A stretch of 64,000 nt of DNA from Diphasiastrum complanatum (lineage: Eukaryota > Streptophyta > Lycopodiopsida > Lycopodiales > Lycopodiaceae), in the NCBI GenBank assembly GCA_029204225.1, contig MU832588.1, positions 1-64,000 of the forward strand. Direction: 5' to 3'. The notes under the pieces are model-generated. The model was given only the letters and a program-made list of their open reading frames with translations. It was not told the DNA's origin and ran no database searches. Positions 1-9,870 of the stretch are shown in pieces (position 1 is the first letter of the stretch; each line of letters starts with the position of its first letter). Made by a program: the position numbers and the translations under genes.

Positions 1-87
1 AAGCCAGCCAGATATTCAAAAACACTTTTAGCATATATGCATACGCTTTGACTAGCATAAAATACATGATATAAATGAGACGCTTAC

Positions 88-3000
88 AGCCAGGTCAGCA
101 TCTTGCAAAAGAAGGTCTTTGGAAGCTCGCTAGCATCCATTTCAGGAAGTAAAAGCCGCCATCGTCCACATTTCTCACACTCAACCCAGGTGTCAAGAAC
201 AAGCGTTGCTGGGCCCGCAGGAGCAGCAGGAATGGCTTTAGTGGTATTGATGTCAAGGTTAGACATGTTCGAATTGGAAAAGGAGGCCGCAACAATGTTT
301 TTCTTGGCAGCAGAGACTTCCATTATGTTCATTGCCGATTCCTCAAGTAGCTCTTCATCTTTTTCAGCTTCCTGAGTTACCTTGAACTCTTTCCCGACAA
401 ACTTGTCATTCTTATAATCTTTGCTGAAGTTTTTCATGCCTGTCTTGTGAAATTCACTAGTTGTTACATGTTCATGCTCAAGCTCCCTGGCATAGTCCTT
501 TGCCTTTGTCTCAAGTGCAGAGGCAGACTGTTTGGATACTTTCTTTGAAGAAATTTTCTTTCCCTCTCTTTCTGTATAGGTATCCGTCAAACAGTCTGTT
601 GATGACTCTTTCATCTCAGAGAAATCACTGCATTTTCTTTTTGCAGGATATTTTGAGGAAGTTTCATTTCTTATACAATCCTTTTTCACATCACTTATTA
701 TGTCCTTAGATGTATCTGCCAAGCTTAATCTCAAAGACTTCTTTCTCCATCGAAAAGAGCCTTTGCATTCTTTTGCTACTTCTGAAGATTTCATACATGA
801 ATCCTTTCGATCTTCCTCTCCAAGTGCAATATCCAGTTTTCCAGCCCCAAGATCATGAGCATGCAGTTTTGAAAACTCTTCCTGTGAAAACTTTGCTTCT
901 CTTGAAGCCTCATATACTTCCTTGCGCTGGAGAATACTCTGGCCGTCTTTTCCAAGTTCCAGCAAATCCGTGTGCCTCATATTCTTTGCATCAGTGATCA
1001 AGATCTCGGGAGTCTGCCTTTCATCACTTGCTTTTTCTGATTCATATGAAACCGTTGTGTCTTTTAACTTTAATTTTCCCTCCTCTTTCTTTAAAGTTAT
1101 TACTGGCTTCTCAAGAACATTTGACTCCTTTTCAGTTTGCTGCTTTGAGGGATCTAAGTCATGCACAGAAATCTCAGTTGCATCTAGGCTCAAGCCCGCA
1201 TCCTGTCTTAGATTCCTTGTATCCAGAACAGACGCTTGTCGAACTTTTTTCAACACCTCATATTCATTTGAGACCTCATGCAGGTTCCTATGAGCATCAG
1301 CATTTGTCTCTTGAATAAAGTTCTTCTGGTCATCCTTCGTTCGAGCTTTAGGGACTCCATCACGTAATGTAGACTCGAGTTCTGCCGTTTTCATTTTAAC
1401 CTGTGCTTGCAGGCTTTTTTTTTTCTCTCCTCCATTCAGGGTATAACTTTTCTCCAGATACTCCTCTGGTTCTACCCTAACCTTAACTGCAGATGATGGC
1501 AGAGCTGAGCTGCCTTTTACAAAGCCTAGAAAAGCATTCATTTGATCACTTGGTGGAACAAGAAGTTCAGGTAGAGGAGAGAGCAAACGAGGGTACTTTG
1601 GCCGAAGGCATGACTTGACAACCTATATCACATAAGAGCAAACAGTAACTACATAACTTGAATCAATGTGTGCCAGCTCTTTACATTGGATGATACTAAT
1701 GGAAATGTCACAATAGAGTATACGTCGATTACCTGAATGATGGTCGATGGGCTTAAATCAGGATTTGAATATGCATCTGATGAATATGCTTCATCTCCAT
1801 GCTCTTCATCTGGCAAAAGAGACGAAGAATCGCTCAGCCTAAGTTCGCTGTAGAATGGCTTACTCGTATTTCTATTATCTCCCTCAGCATCCTTTCGTAT
1901 GCGTAGAGTTATCAAGGTAGCCTTTTTAGATTCCATTTTATCAAAATCTTTATTGGCTTCAAAAATTTGGGTATTACTAGAGGTGTCTCTAACAACTGGT
2001 ATGCTACCAGTGACAGCAGCACCTCTTGATCTTGCAATCTCCTGAGATACAGGTACAAAAATACCACTTCTATGTAAAGGAGATGCAGAATGCATAGTAT
2101 TATTAGTTTCTACATTCGAATTCAGATCAGCCTCTTTAGCTTTGCTGTGTGTGATACCACCCTGGATCTTTTTGTTCCTTTCATTGAAGCCCAGAGCCAA
2201 ATTTTTTGAAATTATACAATGCTCAGGTACTGAAAACCTTTGGCCCGCCAGGGACTTGTCTATTGCATTTGTGCCTCCACAACTTGCATCCGTCACTGAA
2301 GCAGTGACTTTTATCCTCCCAATTCGCTGCAAGACCATATCAGGAAGAAGTGTAAAATGCATGAATGTGTCTGCCCCCTCTCCCCTTTAGACTGTGTACA
2401 ATTTTGCATGGTGCAGACACAGTATGCACTTTCAAGCAAACTGTTGGAGTGTGTCAGCACAATGTACTGAAAGTTTGGAAAGGCCTCAGCAGAGCGTAAG
2501 GAGAAACCTTGGTGTTACTTAGATTATACCCTAATTGCATGCTTTTCAAAGGACAGCACGTTAAGTCTGAATTTTTTTTCCAGAATAAATCCTACCTCAA
2601 AATCAGCCGGAAAAAGCTTGCCCTTAGGTTTAGAGGTAGTTCGTGGTGCTGCTGCAGGTTTGGATTGAGCCATAGCTGAAGGTGCACGTAATTCTGCTGG
2701 TAGAAAAGATCCATACGAGCCAATCTTTGATCCTACATCAACGCCATAAGATAGTTGAAAATAAGTTCTATATAAAAATCTAATGTGAATAATCAACGAA
2801 CTACTTATGAACAAACATGCAATCTCGACGAAGAAGAGTGAGTTACAATTCTGGCAACAACAAAACTTGTCCCATTTATCAAAATCTAGTTGCTGATTAA
2901 CCAGATTCCAACCAATGTCGCTGGTGACTCTTGGTCTTCAAATAGCAATACGAGCTTTGAAAAAATTAATAATTTACTAACTCCATTTTCCAAAACGTGC

Positions 3001-3594
3001 ATTCTTTTGAGCCCCAATCAACAGTTGAAATATACCGAGCTTATCCGGATGAACTCCACCTTCGAACTCCTTCTGCTCATTCCCAAGCACTTTCAAGAGT
3101 CTCTGAGCCTGCAAAGGAGCAACCATAACCCTCGCTCGTCAGGCACGTCTCATCAATTGGGAGTAAAAGAGCCCTACCCTAAAGAGAAAGTTAAAATTGT
3201 TGTCAAATGCCAGATTGCATTAGAGTCCGTATCAACAAGCTCAAAACCCTACAGCATCAAACTGCTGATGAATTCCTTACAAAAGCAATTCACAAGTAAA
3301 GTGCCTTGATTGGATGTTTTGGAGTGTTCTGGCGTTCTTAACAAAACTCTATAAATCTCAACGTCTAGTAATGCCTTCCCAGAGATTACAAGGCTGACAC
3401 AGACCTGCTTAGAATAAAACATAAAAAAGTTGCCAAGAACTGGCATGGAAAGGGCAGATACTTCGCTGAACATATGAAACAGGAAACTATCTAAGAGCTT
3501 GAAAAATAATATGAAAAGAACAATGAAAAACAGACTGCCTTAAGAGAAAACGTACAATGGTGTCGTTTTCTTCGACATCCATGCTATCCAACAT
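88..3594 (-). CDS. CW-type zinc-finger protein (plant CWZF class), five exons, 3' end outside window
   Basis: I read exons at 3594-3556, 3108-3036, 2732-2596, 2326-1733 and 1622-88. Each junction has GT-AG signals and the phases agree, giving about 792 residues before the window edge. The N-terminal part (KVLGNEQKEFEGGV, then SKIGSYGSFLP) matches the conserved N-terminal block of plant CW-domain proteins. A second block ends with STIIQ, followed by RLLSPLPELLVPPSD, also typical of the family. A long lysine/glutamate/serine-rich, probably disordered region follows. The last exon ends in the first part of a CW zinc finger (WVECEKCGRWRLLLP, then LPKTFFCKML); the remaining CW residues lie beyond a donor site at 87-86. 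CW domains bind histone H3 tails methylated at K4, so a nuclear chromatin-reader role is likely from family knowledge. The start ATG (3594) was chosen because it lies just after an acceptor and is in phase. A further upstream coding exon cannot be excluded; angiosperm relatives have more acidic residues ahead of this block. Confidence 0.8.
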
Positions 3595-3596
3595 TC

Positions 3597-4465
3597 CTGA
3601 AAGGATTCAGTCTTATTATTTTCACATGGCTTTGACATCCCTTTCTCTTGCGTCCCCTACGATCTTCACTCGTTGCTCGGTATTCACCATTCCTAGACGA
3701 AATCATTAATTTAAATTTTTACATCGCTTTAACTATTCCCACTCATAGCTGGGTTTTCGTACAATCAATACAGATAGAACCCTGATTGATGTGCAAAACC
3801 TTATGTGGCCATGTTTGTTCGCAATAACGTGATAAGTAACGCTAAGATCATACCCAGCACTCGGATTAGGACCAAACGCAAAATCGATGAGAAATGGAGA
3901 CACGAGTATCAAGCCTATTTGTATTGGATCATCTCACATACGCATAAACTGCACAAAGCCCCCACCCAAACTATGCCTGCTTGCCCAGCCGCTTTCCACC
4001 AGATTACAAACATGCAAAGGGGAAATTGCTGATGTCACAAACCACATGCCATGCCCTGCTGAAAAATCAAACGTTTCCGATCAAATTAAATTTTAGTCAA
4101 AAAAGCTTGTCCACGCTCCCGTCCCCATGCCTCCCAAATCCAGCATACAAACTGCACGGCACACGTCTCCTCATGGCAAAGGCGGTAGATTCAACACCAC
4201 AGGCTCTAGAGATTCCGAACAGAGTAAGTGAGAAACCAAAGCTGGCGCCAAGGAATTGAGAAAGAATGGCAGGAAAATATCAGGATCGGATCGAGCTAGA
4301 GATCGTGCGCGAGAGAAGAAGGAATGAGGGCGGAGGAAGGAGCGAGCGGGAGCGGCGGCACGAGGCCAAAAGGCTTGAAAAGCATGTGCGGAATAAACCC
4401 AGTAGCCTGGACCGGGAGGATGGAACAGGAGCAGAAGCGATCGCTTTCAGCAGCCAGGTACGCGA
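3597..4465 (-). promoter_or_regulatory. Probable 5' leader, leader intron and promoter side of the CW gene
   Basis: The stretch upstream of the first recognised coding exon becomes markedly GC- and CpG-richer at about 4200-4460 than the surrounding AT-rich spacer. Read on the minus strand, 4265-4440 is rich in C and T (repeated CTCC, TCTTCT, CTCGCTCC), as plant 5' untranslated leaders often are. An acceptor (TTTCAG) at about 3603-3597 precedes the start-codon exon, so a leader intron is likely. The opposite strand carries an ATG at 4266 followed by a 64-codon arginine/glutamate-rich frame ending at a good donor (CAG|GTACGC at 4457). A divergent transcript from the same promoter is the alternative reading. 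No TATA box was assigned. Confidence 0.4.
4266..4457 (+). CDS. Possible first exon of a divergent gene (basic, charged, unrecognised)
   Basis: An ATG at 4266 opens 64 codons rich in Arg, Glu and Lys (for example RERRRNEGGGRSERERRHEA), ending in a consensus donor CAG|GTACGC. The donor lies where SINE sequence begins. I do not recognise the protein. The composition could simply reflect the complement of a CT-rich leader of the minus-strand CW gene, which is the simpler explanation, so confidence is low. No downstream exon was found. Confidence 0.18.
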
Positions 4466-4566
4466 TCCAACACAAAAATGCTTCTTGGTTTCTAAGGGAA
4501 GGCTCGAACTTGAGACCAAAGAAACTTTGGATGTCAAGCTAACCAATTGAGCCAATTCCCTTGGGT
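4458..4566 (-). repeat. tRNA-derived SINE-like element
   Basis: On the minus strand this stretch has an A-box-like sequence (TGGCTCAATTGG, 4554-4543) and a B-box-like sequence (AGTTCGAGCC, 4510-4501) at the spacing expected of an internal RNA polymerase III promoter. It lacks tRNA cloverleaf stems, as tRNA-derived SINEs do. A second, partial copy of its 3' part follows at 4567-4636 in the same orientation, sharing the CAACACAAAAATGCTTCTTGG block. The head-to-tail arrangement could be a dimeric insertion or a local duplication. No A-tail or target-site duplication was clear. Confidence 0.45.
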
Positions 4567-4636
4567 CCAACACAAAAATGCTTCTTGGTTTCCAAGGGAA
4601 GGCTTGAACTTGAGACAATCCCAACACAAAAATGGA
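4567..4636 (-). repeat. Partial second copy of the SINE-like unit
   Basis: This repeats the 3' half of the adjacent SINE-like element, including the B-box region, with a few substitutions, then another CCAACACAAAAATGG. It lacks the A-box half. Confidence 0.4.
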
Positions 4637-4976
4637 AGAAGCCTGGATGGAATGAGAAATACGGAGATGTCCGCCACTCCTGTTACGACACGTGTCCAAT
4701 TGGCTGACAGCTCTATTTCCTATTAAACAACGCTGCACATAATACGTAGGCAATGGACTGGAAGTCATACCAAGTGACATAATTGGCCTTGCACCTTGCA
4801 AATGCGATACTATGTGGTCAGGTTGCTTGGAGGGCTGGCATGCAAAAATTTCACTTAATTTGCATGTGAATCTACATGGTTGCGCATGAGAGCATGAGCA
4901 GCATTCACTTTTCAAGTTTTACGGCTGAGCATGCCAGCATGAGCATTTGCTTTTTATCTTTGTGACTTTGAACATG

Positions 4977-5074
4977 CATAATTTTACGTAATAAATGTTG
5001 CAAAAAATACACAATCTTATTCCATTTCATAATAATGCCGGTTTCGTAATTGTCATGTGAATAAAAAAGAAGAC
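4977..5074. repeat. Direct repeat, copy 1 (about 95 bp)
   Basis: Shares the same order of blocks with 5131-5223: CATAAT, AGTAATAAAT or GTAATAAATG, ATACACAAT, TTATTCCA, then GTAATTGTCATGTGAATAAA and AAGAAGAC. The copies are separated by about 55 bp and differ by scattered substitutions and short indels. No coding content. Confidence 0.75.
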
Positions 5075-5130
5075 ATCCAAAAATTGCTTTTTGGGCAGCT
5101 TAAAAAGCCCTGTTTTTTTTCAATTGCATA

Positions 5131-5223
5131 CATAATCTCAAGTAATAAATATTAGAAAATACACAATTTTATTCCACTTCATAATGCTTGTTTTGTAATT
5201 GTCATGTGAATAAAAAAGAAGAC
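5131..5223. repeat. Direct repeat, copy 2 (about 93 bp)
   Basis: Second copy of the 4977-5074 repeat. Its last 25 bases are nearly identical to copy 1, and the first part is more diverged. Confidence 0.75.
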
Positions 5224-6044
5224 TTTCAAGTGATGATTACGTTTTATGAAAGTAATGTGAAAAAAAGCACAAGTACCCATTACGCAACGAAAGGTGTCAG
5301 GCAGAGGATATTTTGCCATGTTGGGGTCAAGCTTAAAAATTTTGGAAAGCCAAACCGGGCAGAATGTCCTCTGCCCACCGGTACCTTCCATTCAAAAAAC
5401 TATCAAACTTTTAATTCACTTGCTAAGAGAGTGTTTGTAATTCTCTTGCGCTCTTCTAAGTTATAAGCCTATTAACTATTAAACTATAATTTGTTATTTT
5501 CATATAAATCATTAACTAGATTTTTTTAGTTTAAGATTTTAAAAATAATTAGTTTGGCTCTAAACTATAATAAATTCTTTGAGTGGCAACAAAGTGCATG
5601 ACATTTTAGTTCTTGTTAATACAAAGACCATACAAGTATTTCTTAATTATTATTGATTTTTAATATAAATTAAAATGTACAATTTAACATTTTGAAATTG
5701 ATTATTGCATCACCCAAAGTTTGAATCAATTAAAATCCTAATGAAAAAGGATAAATGCCTTATAAAGATTTGTATAAAAGTTTGAGCCTTCTTGAAAGAA
5801 CTTTTTCTAAGCGTTCTCTGTATAGAATCATAGGCTTAAACCTATACAAATTTTTTTTAATAGGTTTTGAAAAAAAGTTTTCTCCATATAGAATCATAGG
5901 CTTTGGGTCCATAAGGTGCTAAAAAGCCTATACAATTTTTTTTTGTAGGTTTTAAATTTTTTTTTTCTACAAGCACTGCACGGTGACGGGGACTAGAAAG
6001 GCAAATGCAAAATCCCAAATTCCAATGCTCATCACAGTTGAGTA
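5224..6044. other. AT-rich intergenic spacer with short local duplications
   Basis: No gene is visible. At 5820-5955 a block containing AGAATCATAGGCTT and CTATACAA followed by a T-run and TAGGTTTT occurs twice in tandem with drift, indicating a small local duplication. The rest is AT-rich and full of stops in all frames. Confidence 0.5.
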
Positions 6045-6047
6045 TAA

Positions 6048-6069
6048 ACACACACACACACACACACAC
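6048..6069. repeat. (CA)n microsatellite
   Basis: About 11 uninterrupted CA units, next to a GC-rich patch (6070-6300). Confidence 0.95.
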
Positions 6070-6244
6070 TAGTATGCCTGCCCGCCGTTGGTGGGCGGAG
6101 AAATTCAAAATATAAGGGCGGGTAGCCAGCAAACCCCCCCTCCCCGTGACGTGCAAACATTTGCTGCGGCCTCCCTTCCCATAGGCCCGAGCGTGATGGG
6201 CCTGTGGGAGGGGAGGGAAAAAAATTTAAAAAAAGAAGGGAGTT

Positions 6245-6263
6245 GGGGGGGGGGGGGGGGGGG
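6245..6263. repeat. Poly-G tract (19 bp)
   Basis: An uninterrupted run of 19 G within a purine-rich stretch (6205-6263). Such tracts are G-quadruplex-prone and their assembled length is unreliable. Confidence 0.9.
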
Positions 6264-6300
6264 TGTCCGGGCAACGCTAACGCTAATCGTCACACGTTAG

Positions 6301-6784
6301 CGAGGAAGCGTTAACGCTGCCCCACTAATGTTTTATATTATATAGATATGTATGTATATTCTCTAAGTCTCCTTTTATTGGTATCTTGTGTATATCTTAA
6401 ACCTCATTCATTATAACAAAGTGAAGGTGATCCATATACTAGGAGAAGCTTTGCCTTATCCAAATCACTCAAATTGTTAAGAATATTTTTTAAAAAGCAA
6501 CATTATCGTATATTATAAAGACATTGTCACAAATTTCTTGAATAAAAAAGTGATTGTTTGACATTGGATATAAGGTAACTAACTATTTTCAAATCGTAAT
6601 TGACATTCACCTCTTTAACTCTTTTTGGGCCTTATTAATAATATTTTACATAATATAGGGCCCCAAACATTTTTTTTTAAAATAATTAAAAATACCTTTG
6701 TATTGCATGAAACAGAAAGCACCACTTGTTATAAACACATGTGCATTGTGCATTGCACGAGAGAGAGAGAGGGCACCTGCCCCC

Positions 6785-6786
<2 letters not shown>
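6301..6786. other. Intergenic, nothing recognised
   Basis: AT-rich sequence with no convincing open frame, RNA gene or repeat boundary. Confidence 0.5.

Positions 6787-6844
<58 letters not shown>
6787..6844. repeat. (AG)n microsatellite
   Basis: About 29 AG units without interruption. Arg-Glu and Ser-Leu frames across it are artefacts of the repeat. Confidence 0.95.
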
Positions 6845-6845
<1 letters not shown>

Positions 6846-7770
6846 ACCCAAAAGAACATAAAAATTAGGTGATTGACAATTACGTGCAATAATGGTCAAT
6901 TAATTGGGCCATTATCACATATAATCCAGTCCCCAAATAGCTCGTGGCCTCTGCCACGTCTTGCTACCCAGGTCCTGGATTACTTGCGGTAATGGATGGC
7001 CTTGGTCCTCTCAATGGCCATTATCTAGTACCTAGTTATTTTCAAACTATGGCCTAATAGTTATGATTTCCTTTTATGTCCTCAAGCATTGAACTTTAAT
7101 TCAGAGTGTGTGCATGATTAGAGATCAATAGGACAACACTAAAAAAACATTTATGAAATGACTTTGTGAATGTAAATAAATAAATCTTTATTTAGGTATT
7201 GTTGTTGGTGATGATGTTGGTGCATCATTTAGGTTGAGATCCTAAGGACAGATGCAAGAACAAAAGAAGAGCAAGCAATTTTTGATCTTTATGAAGGGGC
7301 ATATGAATTTTTGCTATTTATGACTTGCATATAGACTTGCATTTAAGGGTCAAGATCTTGCAATAAAGTTGTACTTAGTAGTGTGGCAAAGCTTTTTGTG
7401 CACGCACACCCTTATAATTTCAGATATTGGCTTTAAGGTTGACTTTTGCATGAATTTTATTCACCAACTTGAACACATAGTATTGCCTTTTGCCAAATGC
7501 CAACAAAGGTTGCATTTAGAAAAAATAAAAAAATTAACAGAAGTCATTTTAATGCCCAAACTAACTTGACAGTGGTGCTTCAGCTTTAGACAATCATCAC
7601 AACAGCTTACTGCAACAAAGCGGGCAAAAAATCTACTCCCTACTATTTTGCAAAGATTAGATGTTATGTGTTGTTAGAAAATAGATAATCCCTCCATTGT
7701 TCATTAGATTGCTTTGGATAAATGTTGAAGGCATCTTCAAAATGTGACATACATACTTTACATGATGTCA
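6845..7770. other. Intergenic, nothing recognised
   Basis: No gene or element could be assigned. Short inverted similarity around GGCCATTAT (6906-6915 and 7015-7024) is noted but too small to define a MITE. Confidence 0.4.
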
Positions 7771-8048
7771 AATGGCTTGCCCCCTACAATTCACTTCACT
7801 TTATATTTAATGAAAGGCCTACTCTCAACTAGGGCATTTCATAGAGTCAAACATGCCTCCCACCCATGGCAACATGCTTGATAATGAAAGGCCTACCTCC
7901 TAGTTAAACTAGATCACAAAAAAATTATGGCCTACTTCACCATTGGGGCAATTCACACTAAATCAAAAGGCATGTCTCCTAATCAGGGTAATTTACGGAG
8001 CTTAACTAGCTTGCCTCCCAGTTAGGTAGCTCACATGATATTGAAAGG
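7771..8048. repeat. Degenerate minisatellite, units of roughly 50 bp
   Basis: Blocks of the form GGCCTACCTCCTAGTTA followed by an A-rich segment and TTCAC or TCACA recur about five times with heavy drift (for example near 7816, 7890, 7930, 7965 and 8010). The period is irregular, so this is an old tandem array. No coding potential. Confidence 0.4.
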
Positions 8049-8095
8049 ACAATTTACTCTCTCAATTTTTTTTTCTCGCTCAGTCACTCTATGTT

Positions 8096-8096
8096 A

Positions 8097-8123
<27 letters not shown>
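8096..8123. repeat. (CA)n microsatellite
   Basis: Fourteen CA units, followed by more CA- and CTC-rich sequence. Complementary to the GT array 135 bp to the right. Confidence 0.95.
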
Positions 8124-8129
<6 letters not shown>

Positions 8130-8255
8130 ACCCACAAACTCTCTCAAATTCACACTCACACTCTCTCAATGTCCAACCTTCACTCACTTGCTTACACACT
8201 GATCTCTAAAATTGTCGATCTCTCTCACTCGCTCATTTCATTAAAAAACAAGCTC

Positions 8256-8257
<2 letters not shown>

Positions 8258-8294
<37 letters not shown>
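8258..8294. repeat. (GT)n microsatellite abutting an LTR terminus
   Basis: About 18 GT units running directly into the inner edge of the LTR that starts at about 8293. Confidence 0.95.
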
Positions 8295-8297
<3 letters not shown>

Positions 8298-8762
8298 AAG
8301 ACCACTCCTAAGATGAGGATAAGAGAACACAACAAGAGAGATTATGGAGCCAAACCACCCAACCAAACCTAGATCAAACCTGGATCTAGCCCCCAAGCCA
8401 TGCCATGTGATAGCAAGAGGAGAAGAGAGCAACTAGTAATCTAAATCCCAAGTTGTCGACAGTAGAATCTCTGCCCCAATATATAGAGAGTAGTTTTTTG
8501 TGCATGAACCCATGCAATCTCCATGCAGTCCAACTATAAATAGATCACATCTTTTCATGCAATCCTCTTGTCTATATCTGTCACACGTACATGCACTACT
8601 CCATATGTCTCAATTAGAGCGTCTGTGTCCTCTCAAGGTTATTAGTCACAAACTGGCCTTAACATGGAATTAAATCTCAGCGTGATCAATAATCTCGAAC
8701 ATTGGAGGGCCGGTCTACCATATTAGGACTATTACATGTCCTAGATGAATATGGCCGTAACA
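8293..8762 (-). mobile_element. LTR, family L copy 1 (3' LTR of a minus-strand element)
   Basis: The LTR begins on the minus strand with TGTTACGGCCATATTC (8762) and ends near GGTCTTTATA (8293), about 470 bp. It shares most of its length with copies at 31549-32022, 37565-38042, 56585-57066 and, truncated, 16607-16934. Shared internal landmarks include GACCGGCCCTC, the GTACGTGTGAC block and GAGGTTTGGCTCCAT-like sequence. A chromodomain-like coding scrap precedes it on the minus strand, so this is the 3' LTR. The outer end merges into a GT microsatellite, obscuring the exact terminus and any target duplication. Confidence 0.75.
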
Positions 8763-8940
8763 TTCTTCTTGTCTGTCCTCAGAACGAGAAAAAGAAGACA
8801 TGAAATAATTTCTTAGGCTTTCAACTTTCACCCATAAATCATTATTCTTAGTTTGATCTTTCCATCTAAATAAGTACTCAGAGATGCAACAATTTTTCAA
8901 TTGCTTGCCACTACACATGAGTGCTAACTCAAAATCCAAA
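8763..8940 (-). pseudogene. Chromodomain-like C-terminal scrap of gypsy integrase
   Basis: The minus-strand frame contains CISEYLFRWKDQTKNNDLW, the pattern of a chromodomain at the C-terminus of Ty3/gypsy chromovirus integrases (hydrophobic-YLVRWK, then acidic/Asn residues and a Trp). It ends just before the LTR, where the end of pol is expected. The same peptide occurs in the copies at 32034 and 56396. The rest of integrase is not recognisable upstream, so this is a remnant. Confidence 0.55.
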
Positions 8941-9870
8941 GATACTCCAAGCTATAAATAATCCAAATGGGTTTATCTTCTTCAAATAAAAGTTCATCAC
9001 TGGGTTCAATTGAGATTACATAAACCACTGGGTGAATTAAATCTTTATTTTTGAAATCAAGTCCAAAAGCTGAAGAAATTTCATTTTAATTATAGTCTAA
9101 ATCCTATCCACAATTTCTTGTAGATAATAGTGCTTCTTGGTACAAATATTCTTAGAATATCCAAATATTCTAAAATACAACAATTCAATCAACTAAAATC
9201 TCTAGGAGATCCATCAAGTCTCAGACAATTGTAACTCAATCTAGAGCACTACAGTTACTCTAATGATTAAAAAGCCCAATTTCTAGCATCACATGCAAGA
9301 AATCAACAATACATTTGATTCTCAATAAATTTATCTCTCCTATAAATATGGAGATATAGACTGAACTTTGTATACAAGCACTTATAGACTACAATCTGTA
9401 GTAGAATACAATCCACTAAGGTAAGAAAACCTCCCAATAAGCAAAGCCAATTACTTTACAAGATATGCTAGTGAGATCCATAGGACTCAATAAAAAAATT
9501 GGATTAAAGAGATTTAGATTTTCAAAACACTAATCTAAACTCAACTCAATCAATAGGCTAGAAGTTATGCATACACTCATAATAACCATGTTGAAAATAG
9601 GTGAGTAATGGAATGCGGAAACTACCTACTTAAAATGCATGACTATGCCTATAAAAAATTGAACAAAGCAATAGTGATGAAAAATCATGTCCAATTTTTA
9701 GCAAATAACTTTCGCTAGATACTAAGTGATTATGTAGCCAAACATAAACTATTGAATTCTCAGACAATTTCTATCAGTTACAAAAGCAATACAGAGATGC
9801 ATGCATTCTGACACAAACTGAACGCAATAAAAAAATAGTATTGATTCAGAAAAACAAGATTAGATGCTAA
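8941..9870 (-). mobile_element. Internal region of the family L element, non-coding remnant
   Basis: On the minus strand this shares long blocks with 55930-56395, 18100-18365 and 25480-25600, all in the same order relative to the chromodomain and LTR. One example is TGATGGATCTCCTAGAGATT followed by a block of alternating GAATATT and GGATATTC. No long open frame survives. It belongs to the same dispersed element family and is cut at 9871 by a copia LTR. Confidence 0.55.

Noticed and set aside
922-1318. Plus-strand open frames inside the CW gene (103-375, 461-1318, 2142-2390, 2890-3309)
   Set aside because: They overlap well-supported exons or introns on the minus strand, have no motifs, and are antisense shadows.
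4458-4566. Functional tRNA gene
   Set aside because: Only A- and B-box-like sequences are present. Acceptor and anticodon stems cannot be formed, so a SINE is the better reading.
6088-6300. Proline/glycine-rich frames around the poly-G tract
   Set aside because: Produced by homopolymer and GC-rich sequence. No conserved motif, and the sequence length is unreliable there.
7771-8048. CRISPR-like array
   Set aside because: Units are degenerate and contiguous without unique spacers. The DNA is plant nuclear, so a CRISPR array is not expected.
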